Assembly (NCBI GenBank): GCA_024195265.1
Contig: JAJLRJ010000004.1
Coordinates: 31,423,785-31,487,784 of the forward strand
DNA from: Dendrophyllia cribrosa
Lineage: Eukaryota > Cnidaria > Anthozoa > Scleractinia > Dendrophylliidae
Direction of reading: 5' to 3'
DNA length: 64,000 nucleotides
Part shown: positions 43,840 through 54,813 of the stretch, piece by piece
Layout of the letters: each line of letters begins with the position of its first letter
Numbering within the stretch: the first letter of the stretch is position 1
Made by a program: the position numbers and the translations under genes
Notes under the pieces: model-generated
Told to the model about the DNA's origin: nothing
The model's input: only the letters and a program-made list of their open reading frames with translations
Database searches by the model: none

Positions 43840-46800
43840 GAACTGAAAATACAAAACTTAATTACTCAGCTGCAACCAAATTGTGTAATGCTGCAGCTGA
43901 CCACATTTATTGAGTTGTTGCAAAACCAATCGCTTCATTATTGGCCATACTGCGCGCTACAACGGCTATAGTGGATTGATAAGAATTGCATACCAATAAT
44001 TGTGTTTTTATTACTTTTGTTTCTGTTACTAACACTGCTGCAGTTCAAAGAAATTGAATCAACATGTCACAAAGTTAAACCAGTGTTCTGAAAACTTATA
44101 TTGTGTTTGATACGTTTTGTTCCCGTCCATACAACTGTTACAATTTAACAGTTATTCAAGTTCCACTGTTTCAACTTTATCAACATTGTTATAATGGACC
44201 TTTTAATGAGTTATCTTCCTTTTCATACAACTATGTAACTTACCAGTTAACTGAAATTGTACCAAGCAAAGAAGTCGAGGAGGCTGAATCATAACCCCAA
44301 GTATCACAAATGTTTTCTTTAAAACAAGTTAAAACATTAAAACAATCAAATTGTTAAAAACTGCATGTACAAGTTTTGATAGGCGAGTTTTGTTCCAGTA
44401 ATAAAGTATGTAACACTATTGAAATTTATTAAAAACATCTCTGTTACAAGTTAGACTTAAAGGCCCATCTGCACTTACCGTGATGCACCGCGCATTGTTT
44501 ATTTTGATTTGGACCCTGATAAATGCGATCTCTCGCGAAGTGAAATTTTTGCCTCTCATCTCCAGGAAGAAATGAACAGAGTTTGAAATTTTGTTCGACA
44601 TTAATTTTAAAATTTATTAGTCCTAAGAAGCGGTCCTGTTGGATATCAAAAGCCCGTATAACATGTCTCGCATTTTGTCTGGGGCCGCTCAACCCGCCTT
44701 TAATAATGTAGCTCCAGGCAACTCCAGTCGCCGAGGCAGTTTCCTCCGCTTTGAAAGTTCGCATCGAAAACATTTTCACGTTGTGGGACGCGGTAAACCT
44801 TCTGCTATTTTTACCGAAAGTTTAAGGTCGATGCCGCTTAAAACGAAACCTCCAGCGAGCCGAGAGGTGTTTGTATTTTGTGGGCTGTTCTCCAGTCGGC
44901 GTATCTGATTTGCATCGGGCATAATTAATGAGCTCCGCTGGCGGAGGACGTTTTATCGGCTTCAGAAGTTTGCATCGAAAAAAATTCAACGGCAAAGGAT
45001 GGGGAAAACCTCATTCACCTTCCATGGAATCTTTCACAGTTGCTGGAAAAAACAAAAACGACTCCGCCGGCAAGCCGAGAAGTTTAAGCTTTTGTTGTTG
45101 TTGACATCTCCAGGTTCCGGTCGAACGGTTCCGGTCGAACGGTCACGGTTATCGATGGAAAGATTCAAATGTCAACTGCAGTATCTGGAAAACGAATGTA
45201 CTAAAAAATTACAGTGAAAAGATTTGAAGATAAATCTTAACTAGTAGGCAATTTAATATACCTATTTCCTTTCCACGGACGACCGAATTTCTGAGCCAAA
45301 CCTTCTGAAGGTTCTCGTTTCTTGACAGCCGGCCTTGAGCCTTCGGCGGCGTTGCTTAGAAAACGTATCAGTAACGATGGAAAATAAAAGAAAACACACA
45401 AAAACAAGATGCAATGCCTTGAATATGAACTAACTATTTGAAAGAAATGATCTTGAAGTTAATAGACTATACAGATTCACCGATGTAAACGGATTGTTTT
45501 AGGAGTCAAACTTCACCGGCACAAAACTAGAATTTCTAGGGCCACGAAATTCTAGAATGCCCGCAATGAATCACGGCCTTTAACTCTTTCTGTGCAGCTA
45601 TACGGAGAGTCCCCAATAGGATTCTTCAATCCCGCCATCCCGACCAAATTTTCCCTCAATCCCGTACTCCAGACGCTTTTATAAACTAATCACATCCCAG
45701 TCGTAATTTTTTTTAAATCCCTTACCTCACGGCATTTTGTCCAAAAGTCACCGTCAATTGTAACTAATATAAAGTTGTTGTTAACGGGACTTTATAATAG
45801 CGGCTATTTCCGACATTTGTCACATTTATGAACATGACAGATTCGTTTTCTATGAACATTTTTTATATTTTCGTCCTTGGAATTCCCGCAGAGGAGGTTG
45901 GACACGGGCCGAAAGGTATCCTGGTAGGAGTGGTCGACCAATCAGATCATCGTATTCATTCACAGTCTTTTCTGCGAGAATTTCTCCACGAAACATTCCA
46001 TGGTTTTTTATTGTGGTTTTCTTCGAAAATGTAGTCCGTTTTTACCCGTAAAGGTGTTTTCATGAAAGGTGTGTTGCTACTTTTTCTATTTACTTGTTTA
46101 TATCGCATTTTTTTTCAGTAGAATTAGTTATTATTCGGCTTCCACGCAAGCCCGTCCAATATGGCGACTTTCGTCCACGTTGTGTAGTCAACCAACGCGT
46201 TCGTTTCTTGATGCTATATCGCGTGGGTTCTAGCCATGAAAATCGCACCATCTTTTGTAGAAAACGTTATTCTTTTAATTTAGGACGTCGTACCCGGTCG
46301 TACCTCTTACCGATTTTCTGTTATTTGCGATTAAAGTTCGGTCATTTGTGTAGGTTATCACAAGTGTGCGTAAGCTGTAATTTCTAAGGTTGCTTCGACC
46401 TTTTCAGATCAATTTGTTTCTGTCTTCTGAGGAAAAACATATTTGATTCATATCTACACTCTAATCATGAGAGTTGAACATTGCAATTTATGTATGAGCT
46501 TTTATAACCTTAATAGACCCTTAATAACTAAAGGTTTATATGTTTGTTATTGTTTTCTTTTCATATTATTGGAGTGGCTTCCTAATGAAGTCTATTCTTT
46601 TTCTAGGTTCAACAGCAAAATGTGGAGCCCTTCAGTCTGCTCTTTTTCCTGAAAATAGCAGCCAAACAAGAATTACATTTTTATTGCTTGGCCCAAAATA
46701 TTGGGGCTTGAGGCATGGCAGTGAGGGTTTTGGTCTGTCATTGCCATGTCTTGTAAAGCCCTGCTCTTAGCAAAAATCCAACGCTCTTGAGACCCACAAT

Positions 46801-47580
46801 TGGGTTGAGAACTGTGAATTATTGTCATTGAGTAAGCCCCCATATTGTCAGTTGTTTCATATTTTAGCAGATAATTATCAATAAGTTGTTATTATATAAA
46901 TAAAATTATAAACTTGTATAGACAAAATGCATCAATGATTTAATCAGTCTGTTAAATATATTTCTCTGTTGATTCCTAAGATAAATAATAATTTTCTATA
47001 CCGATATTTGATGGATTGTGCTCTAACAGTAGCCTGCTAGAAATGCACAGCAGCCCCGGGTTGCTTACTTCTGTCTTCAGTTGACAATGAAAACTTATTA
47101 TACTTAAGTTCTGCATGCCTGCGAGTCCAAAACTCCAATCTCATACCAACTCACGCCCATGGAGCAATTTCTCACTCCTGACTTACAGATTTGAGATATC
47201 AGCCTTAACTGATCACATGATCCAATTAAAAATATAGTTCTGTTATGAAAATTTAGCACATTTTGTAGGTTTTTATAACTCTGAACATTACGATTACAGC
47301 TGGATATTATAAAACAGAGGACTGAGGCCATGGAAACTTCTGAATTCTTCGGACATCTTCGGAATAGATCGGGTTGTCTTTGAATTTGGTCTGGTCGCCA
47401 TCAGAAATCCTGGCACACCCACAAAGAAAATCTCAAATAACCTTCATAGTTGGGGGAAATTTTGGCACACTGGATATTTGTTGGAGCTTTTGTATCACTT
47501 ATGAATTGCTATAATTATTTTGATTACTATTAATTGTTTTCTATTATAATATCAATGGGCTCCTGATCAACTATGGTGTG
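43840..47580. other. no gene recognised
   Basis: About 3.7 kb without a supported gene. 44640-45220 is less AT-rich and contains TCCGGTCGAACGGT in tandem (two copies near 45116-45145), possibly a promoter-like or old element region. An acceptor-like TTTTTCTAG at about 46600 precedes VQQQNVEPFSLLFLKIAAKQ, but no second exon was found. Confidence 0.4.
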
Positions 47581-47583
47581 CAG

Positions 47584-47740
47584 GGGCGTAGCTAGGATTT
47601 TTCAAAGGGGGTGTCACACTGTGTCACACCCAGGGTACTTACAAGATTGTCATGTCGACATCCACGCTGTGTTTTACTAAAATTATCTCACAAACGGGGG
47701 TTCATGGGCACCCCAGGATGTAGAGGGGGGGGGGGGTGCG
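47584..47740. mobile_element. hAT-like MITE fragment
   Basis: Begins CAGGGGCGTAGCTAGGATTT, a terminus typical of hAT-derived repeats in animals and similar to the element at 23980. It ends in a G-rich stretch near 47735; the inverted second end is not recognisable. Confidence 0.5.
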
Positions 47741-49046
47741 TGCGGTGGGGCTGTAAGCCAGAAGGTGAAATTTCTGTTGTTTCCCATTTCTGTACCGACT
47801 TCTCAAAAGGCTTCATTTACTTTTTTAATTACTCAATAAAACCATGAAGTAGGACGGGGGAGCTTGTAGTTAAAATAGTTCTGCTTCAAAATAGAAACAT
47901 TTCAACACTTCTTTCCTTGCTCCACCACTAATTGGCATTTAAATTTTGAGGGAATTGATTAATGGTTTACATAAATACCGCATTAAGAATTATCTGTCTG
48001 ATAGGAAAGTTGTTAGTTAAAATTATTGGAACAACTACAGTTTGCTCCCTTTCAGCAACCATTCTCTATTGTTGTACTTTGACTCTCATAAGCAACCATC
48101 TTTCCCAAGCAATCACCTTTCCAATTCCTGGTTGCTTATGACATAGGCAATTGCACATTTGTTATAAATTTCCTAAGACTTGTGCTCAAGTGAAAGAACA
48201 TATAGTTGTTCTCATGTGCACAGTCCTGATCTTTGTGCTCTAATTACATTCCAAGTAAGAGGGCCCAAAGAAAAAATGGTTCCTTAGTACCTTGAATTGT
48301 TTTGCCACAAACTCAGAGTAGAGTGCCAAAACACTCTGCATTTTCATTTTCAAGCCCAGAAGTTTGAATTCCTTTTTGCCTGAGGTCCTCCTAATCACAA
48401 TTTTCTACCAGGTCTTTATGGCCAGAATTGGATTTCTTTTTAGAAGGATGGTTCTTGAATTCAGATGCAAAAATGTATGTTAGTCACTGTTTTACTTCCA
48501 TTAGGTTTTTAAATTTTGAAGTTTTAACAAGGAATAATCTGTGTAAACTTATTATTGATTTCATTGATTATGTTTGTTGTTTCACATGATTTTACAGTTT
48601 TATTATTTATGTATTTATACTTCGTAACAACACAAATCCAGCACTACCAGCATTCAGTACAACAAAATTGCCTTCGTGTATTTCAAAATTATAACATTGA
48701 AACTCAAGAGGACTATAAAATGCAACGATCGATTGTTGTGGTTTCCAACCTTGGTAATTACGTGATTTAAGCTTATAGCTTTTCGTTACAAATATTCCTC
48801 GGTTGGAATTCCTCGTGCAGCCTTACTTTAATAAGTCTTTCGATCGATCAACCGGCTTAAAACCCTGCTAAGTAACAAGAGGAATCTTTTCAACTTCAAT
48901 GAAGGCCGATTTGTGCTTGTTGTGGCTCAAATTTGTAGTCGGTGCACGAGTAAGTCTTTCGATCGGCGTAGAATGATGCCTCAAGTTATTCAGTTGTAAA
49001 AAGAAATGGTATCTATACAAGCGTAATCGCATAACCTTCAATTTAG
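47741..49046. other. no gene recognised
   Basis: AT-rich. The block TAAGTCTTTCGATCG occurs at 48832 and 48951, and AGGCCGATTTGTGCTT at 48903 and 49046, indicating a small duplication just before the next exon. Confidence 0.45.
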
Positions 49047-50501
49047 GCCGATTTGTGCTTCCTTGGCGGCTAAAAGTCAGAAAATTTGTAGTTCCTAGAG
49101 GTCCTCACAGCTCGAAGGTTCATTTGAAACTGAACGCATATCATGAACTGAGAATGTCACTGCCAGAAGATCGACGAGTGGCCCTGCCCCCAATAAATGC
49201 TGTAAAGCAGGAACGAAACAAGCAGAATGGAATTATTACTATTCATCCAATACCAGAGGTATGTGACAACACCTGTCAAGTAACATTTCTAAATCCTTAT
49301 TGCACTTCAGAACAAACAGCAACCTGAGGGTTGGGGGGGGGGGGGGGGGGGGGTGATTAAAAAAAAATATATCCTACAAGCCAACCCTCTTGGAAAAATA
49401 TCCTGTAACTGCGAAAGCCCGAATGAAGCTTTGTTTTTTTAACCAAAAAAAAATGTAGCGACACAGCTAAATGAAAAATATAGAGCACATACAAAATCAC
49501 CCACCACTCCCCCCCCCCCCCAGTAAAAAACATGAGTTAGACATGCTTTACTTTATCTGTTTCTGTTACTCTCTTTCTGTCTATTATACTCCTGCCTAGG
49601 CATAGTCAATCTAAGAAAATTGCTATGGGACATCCAATGATATAATCGGTACCAATCGACATTAATCGCGGATTGCTATAATTTGTTTATTATCGTCAAT
49701 CAAGAACAATCAAGTTATTTCAATGAATTGTTGATTGACTGTAGACCCTGTCTGTCACAATATAACACAAAAATTTTATATCTTATTTTGCAATCTCTAA
49801 TATCAAGTAAAAAATTCCAAGGCTAAAAGGGAAGATGGAGCAAGACGGGATATCAAAAGAATTCTTGAACAGCTACTTACCATTGACAATATTAAACAAG
49901 CCGCCCATGCCAATGGGAATAAAATCAACCTCCGCTTTGCTGCAGATGGCAGATGGCAGATGAACCAGTAATAAGATTGGAACTGTAATGGCTGTCTTCA
50001 ACATCCTACATGAAAAGCAACACGATTGTGACCATCAGTATACTATTGCATTGTGTAATGGTAATTATCACTGTTTTGACATTTTTAGGATGATAGCAAA
50101 CCGGTTTGTGCCTTATTGCTCCGATCCAGAGAGTCCATTAACAAGGACCACCACTCTGAAAAGTTCAGTTTATCACACATTCAAATTTAAAAAATTTACA
50201 AACAAAACTCCAATCTAGCCACCTTTTTATGACTGGTTCAATTATTTGATTAAAATACATTTGTGCTTGTTATTCTTTCAGCACTCGTGTATCATGTTCC
50301 TCAGTTCATGGAGAAATATGGCAGAATCTCCATCTTCAACTGCCAGCCAGTGGAGAAGAAAAACCATGAACAGTCCAGAATGTTTCACCGTGGAACACAG
50401 AAGGGTGGAAGAAACTCTAAGTATACAGCACAAGTTATGGAGAAAGAAAACAGAAAAATTTTTGCCAGAGTAAACAACCTCTACCGAACAAAACGAGGAT
50501 A
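49047..50501 (+). pseudogene. host-type gene of unknown family, interrupted by CACTA
   Basis: Exon 49047-49259 (KFVVPRGPHSSKVHLKLNAY, then LPEDRRVALPPINAVKQERN; donor GTATGT). Second block from 49822 (RDIKRILEQLLTIDNIKQAA then KINLRFAADGRW) needs a frameshift near 49965 to continue GTVMAVFNILHEKQHD and HQYTIALCNGNYH. Third block 50282-50501 (YHVPQFMEKYGRISIFNCQP, NHEQSRMFHRGTQKGG, IFARVNNLYRTKRG). The last block continues in frame at 61901 beyond the CACTA element. The blocks look like pieces of one large nuclear protein with a transposase-like FAADGR motif; I do not recognise it. The middle is missing and there is at least one frameshift, so it was probably dead or partial before the CACTA insertion. 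Confidence 0.55.
49332..49516. mobile_element. G/C-run-ended short repeat
   Basis: Begins with a G22-type run preceded by GAGGGTTGG and ends with CACCCACCACTCCCCCCCCC, forming loosely inverted ends around about 130 bp. Probably a G-rich MITE; homopolymers hide the boundaries. Confidence 0.45.
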
Positions 50502-50835
50502 CACTATGAATTGCTACTTTCATGAAAATCCCATGAAAACGCCTTGAAAAACCCATGAAAGCACTTTTAATGGCCATGAAAACAGAGATTTAGATTTCAT
50601 GGTGTTATATTGAAGTCATGAATTTCCCATGAAATATGAAATGATCGATTTTCATGGGCCATGAAAAATTTTTAGAGCCCTGAAAAAGGATTTCATGGGT
50701 CATGAAATTTCCACATATTACATATTGGCAGGTTTCATGACCTATGAAAATGTTGTACTTCGCTGTCTATGTATTTCATGGGTCATGAAAATCATTCACC
50801 ATGATGCAAAATCATGAAAAAGCCATGAATTAAAA
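50502..50835. repeat. left subterminal array of outer CACTA
   Basis: Dense variants of CATGAAAA, CCCATGAAA and TTTCATGGGTCATGAAA, every 10-25 bp and in both orientations, many forming short palindromes. In known CACTA elements subterminal repeats bind the element's TnpA-like protein. Confidence 0.9.
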
Positions 50836-51176
50836 CTAAGTAGAAAAGAATGAAACATTATTTTAAGATAATTAAATCTGTTTAATTTAGTCACTTGAAG
50901 TGTGATTACGATCAGTAATATACATGTAAAAGACGTTTTAAAAGGAATAATTATTTCCTATTACAGTGTACTGAATTGTAGAAACTTGAAACAGCAGGAT
51001 GATTAAATTCTGCATCTTTCTTACAGGATGACATTGTTTGAAAATTATTTGACAAAACATATAAGCCTAAGTTCTGATCTTACAGTAGGTGAAATATTAT
51101 AAAAAGCGCCGTGTAATATGTAGTCAATTTACTAAAACAGTTTCAGGTCAAAGAACTTTTATAGCTTTGTACCTTA

Positions 51177-51286
51177 GCCGATGTTGATTTTTCTTGATCA
51201 CTTCCAGACAGAATAAATTCGTTGGCATAACCATCATCATCACAGTATTCAATGCCCGATGTGTCTTCAACAATGCACTCTAAGTT
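51177..51286 (-). pseudogene. gene fragment of outer CACTA
   Basis: Minus-strand open segment LECIVEDTSGIEYCDDDGY then ANEFILSGSDQEKSTSAK, with a GTACAA donor. Its apparent acceptor (CCTGTAG) is the terminus of the inner CACTA, so the fragment is probably the continuation of the outer element's minus-strand gene (59835-60104) cut by the inner element. Joining through the TTC duplication leaves the two parts in different frames. Confidence 0.4.
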
Positions 51287-51299
51287 CTACAGGAAAAAA

Positions 51300-51690
51300 T
51301 AGAGAGATTCAAAATTGGGATATTCATTGGGAATTCATTGGGAAAATATTGGTAAATCATTGGAAAATTGATTGAAATACCGACATTGGAAAAAGAGATA
51401 CACTTACCAACATTGGAAAGTCATTTAATAGTTTTCCAAGGTTGGAAGTCTTGTTAAATTACCAAGGTTGGTAAATGTAATAGAAGTCCAACATTGAAAA
51501 AAAGCATTTCCAAGGTTGGTACATGAAGTAAAAGTCCAACATTGAAAACAGGGTCTCCAAGGTTGGAATTCATAATTTAAATATCCAACATCAAAAACAG
51601 AGTATCCAAGGTTGGTAAATGTACTAACTATCCAACAGTGAAAACATAACTGCCAATGTTGGTAAATGACTTGAAACAATGCTTGTAACT
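51300..51690. repeat. left subterminal array of inner CACTA
   Basis: Repeated CCAAGGTTGGTAAATG, CCAACATTGAAAA and related words about every 25-30 bp, most being short palindromes around CCAA(N)nTTGG. Confidence 0.88.
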
Positions 51691-52038
51691 GTCATTAATA
51701 TATCTACAATTCAAGGGCTCCTGGCAACTGGCAAGAATGTTCTAAGTGACATGTTTGGGTCACTTTTTTGCTCAGACGCAGAGCTGTGTTCTAGCAGTGT
51801 CCAGTAGCCACAGGCAACCAACTTTTGTCTCCGGGCAACAAGAAAACTTACTTTGATTCTTGTACAATGCCTAACTGCTGAGCACCCTAAATTTCATAGC
51901 TGGGACCATTTGGGTTCCCTAGGATTATTCTTAGAGCACAGCCTTGCAGACACAATATAATTTTTGCCTGTTGCCTTTTTTTTTGAAACATCACTTGTTA
52001 TTAATGTACCATAAATAAAGATGAATGCGACCATGCAC

Positions 52039-54586
52039 TTATTTAATTAACTTGCTAATGTCATTCTGGCTTAACTCTATTGCATCACTTGAGATGGCCC
52101 TTTTTGCTGGTTTTCTTGACTTCTGTTAAAAAATAAAGAGAAAAATGCTTATGTTTCATCCCAGAATTGCTAACCCTCTTCTACAAGATGGAGAAGTGGT
52201 GTTGCTTACAAGTAGCCTGTACCTCAAAATCATAGCCATCACTTAGTTTCCTGTTCTTTTCAAATACCCACTGAAGTATGTGGTGTCTAATTGCACCTAA
52301 AACAATCACACAAGAAAAATGGTCGTTAATAAAAGCGAACACATTAATTAACTACTGGTACCTTAAACATCAACATGTATACTCAGAGAAATACTGTGCA
52401 TAGTAAAACTATAAAGATTAGTGCAAATTGGTATATAATGCTAGATAAATTATGTGAACAACATTATGCATTTCATCTTGCATCATTATGCATTTCATAC
52501 TGGCACCTATACCATAAACCTCTTCTCTAGAATTTGGCATACTAATAAGCCTAGGTTTTGCAAGCAAATGCAAGCACAAGATTCCCAAATGTAATCAATT
52601 CCCTGCTGATCCTAAAGTAACTCAAGCGCAAGTGTAATTTGTTCCTCTTCCATGTGACTTGTACTTGTAGATCATTAAACCAGTTAAAATAACATGCTTA
52701 GATAAACAGAGTCGCAAGTTATCACCAGTTTAAAACTTTAGGCATCAACTTGCGAGACTGTTTGGTCACCCAGCAGAAGTTTGTGTACTGAAGCTGAAAT
52801 TTGCAAACTTACGATGACTTGCGACTCTGTTTGGTCAGGGTTAAATAGACAGCCTTCACAAAAGTTATCTTCTACTAAGATAAAATATTAAGTTGTGGTG
52901 CTTGGACTTACTTTGCCCGAAACCAATTTCTTTCAATGTACACACAGACTTTAAGGAAGACACCATTTCCGATAGAATTAAGCTGTTTGCATTGTTACTA
53001 CGAAAATACACTTTCTTGTTTCCAGGCCACCTCTTTTGAGTATTCCTTTCGGATTAACTTGATCCTGTAATTTAAAATAAAAGAAATATAAGTACGTGTA
53101 CATATGTACAATTGTTCACTCTGAAAAGACACTGGTATTAATGGAACAGTACTCACTTGCTATGGTATAAATGTTTATCCTCAGCCGTCATTTCCTGTTT
53201 GTCTTTTTTGGTTATTTTTGCTTTCATACGTTTAGGACTCTGGGCAAACTTGGGTTTTTGGCTGGAATCTCCCTCAGTATTTGCTAAAAATCAATTAAAT
53301 CAAAATATTGTTTGACAGGTGTTCTAGGGAAAGAATTTTTAATGTGTTGAAAATCCAGTTAAAGTTCAATCAAACTACCCTCTTCTTTCTGAAGAAAGGG
53401 TCAACCATGTTGGTGGGCACATTCACAACATTTGAGACTTACTTGTCATGTCCACCCTTTTAGATGACTAAATCTCACCACAGCATGGACAATTAGAATT
53501 ACATAGTGTCAGTCTAATGAAATTCAAAAGTGATCATTCTCCCAACAGCCACCCTACCCCCTCCCCACCCCTCACCTACCCAGACAATGACCCAGAGAAT
53601 TAGCAGGCACAACCTTGACACTTGTAATTAAAATTTGACACGTACAAAAATTACGCTCAAGGGCTGTTGCCTGTAGCATGAAAGAAGTATCACAAGAAAG
53701 GAAAATAAATTGAGGTACTTACAAAGTAGTTCTTTGATACCTGCCAAAACAGCAAGCTGCTTTCCAATTGATACTATGCCAATGTCCTTGAGGCACTGCC
53801 TATCTACAAGTGATAGTATTTTGTCAGATATTTCACTTTCTAGGATGGAATCACAATAAGATATATGGTGTGTTAAACATTGAAAACACAGTCAAATTAT
53901 ATTTACAACCGGACTTATCAGGATTTTAAACCATTGCATTATATTATATAGGCCACATGCAAAGTATTTAATAAAAATAGTCTCTCTATCAAGGACCACC
54001 CACCCCGCCATCCCCACTCCACACCACCCAGCTCTCTCTCTTCTTTGTGCCCACAACAGAACAAAGTAAAACAATTACCCTGTAGAAGACTTGCCTCTGC
54101 TTTTAAATCCGGATGTTGCGTATTAAACCAAGATGCTAGTTCGGCAGAATTCCATTCCACTTATTCATGAAAAAGGAAAATAACAATGTGATCGGGGCTA
54201 TTTCATCTTGAAAATTTGCCATGAATAAATGCGAACGTTTTTTTAATTTAAAAGTGAGATCTAAAGTACTTGAATGGAAAATATTATTAAAGCACTCGAC
54301 AGCTAGTGCTAAACTTTCATTATTCTATCCTATGAATTTACCAACAAGTTTAAGTTGTGTAAACTAAATTTGCTTATTAAAACTAAGGCCAGAGCCTATA
54401 TATGTTTAACTTTCACTTTTACATCAACTGGACAAAAATGGCGCCAAAAGCTATTTCATGTTCGAGTGCCGGAACACCTAAAACTCCGAATTGTAACGGC
54501 AAAAATTAAAAAAGGGTCACAAAAATATGTTTACCTGGGTTAGATAGAGGCACTGCCACATTCTCTTTAGAAGTTCCTTCCGCCAT
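52039..54586 (-). CDS. SAM-domain accessory protein of inner CACTA, seven open exons
   Basis: Minus-strand exons 54586-54535, 54159-54079, 53839-53723, 53283-53157, 53045-52912, 52296-52223 and 52122-52039 sum to 669 bp, all phases agree, and give 222 residues from MAEGTSKENVAVPLSNP to NDISKLIK. Exons 2-3 form a sterile alpha motif domain: WNSAELASWFNTQHP, then SDKILSLVDRQCLKDIGIVS and IGKQLAVLAGIKEL (about residues 19-82). Exon 4 is basic (KRMKAKITKKDKQ). Exon 5 has KRWPGNKKVYFRSNNANS. Exons 6-7 end in a basic tail. It sits divergently to the transposase, about 190-230 bp away, where plant CACTA elements keep TnpA. A role in oligomerising on the subterminal repeats is inference. The exon 5 acceptor (CCGAAAG) is weak. 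Confidence 0.78.
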
Positions 54587-54813
54587 GGAGAAATAAAACA
54601 ACAAATCAAACAGAACCTCGTACAAAAACACTACTTCTCCTTCCAGTGAAATGACGACTGAAAATATGGCGCCAACCTCGTTCCCGTGCCCCTGTGTTTT
54701 TATGCTAACCAGACCCCGCGCGTACAACGAACATGGCGGGCATGATATGGCGGTCGTACTGAATTGAACCTTAGTTGTGTTTCTTTTCTGTCAATTATGT
54801 TTTATACAAACTG

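Noticed and set aside
50246..50547. Two overlapping plus-strand frames near 50.3 kb as separate small genes
   Set aside because: Only the frame with YHVPQFMEKYG is protein-like; it ends artificially at the CACTA insertion and resumes at 61901.
51177..51286. Last exon of the SAM-domain gene
   Set aside because: Phase-compatible, but it lies outside the inner element's terminus, and a proper terminal exon with a stop exists at 52039-52122.
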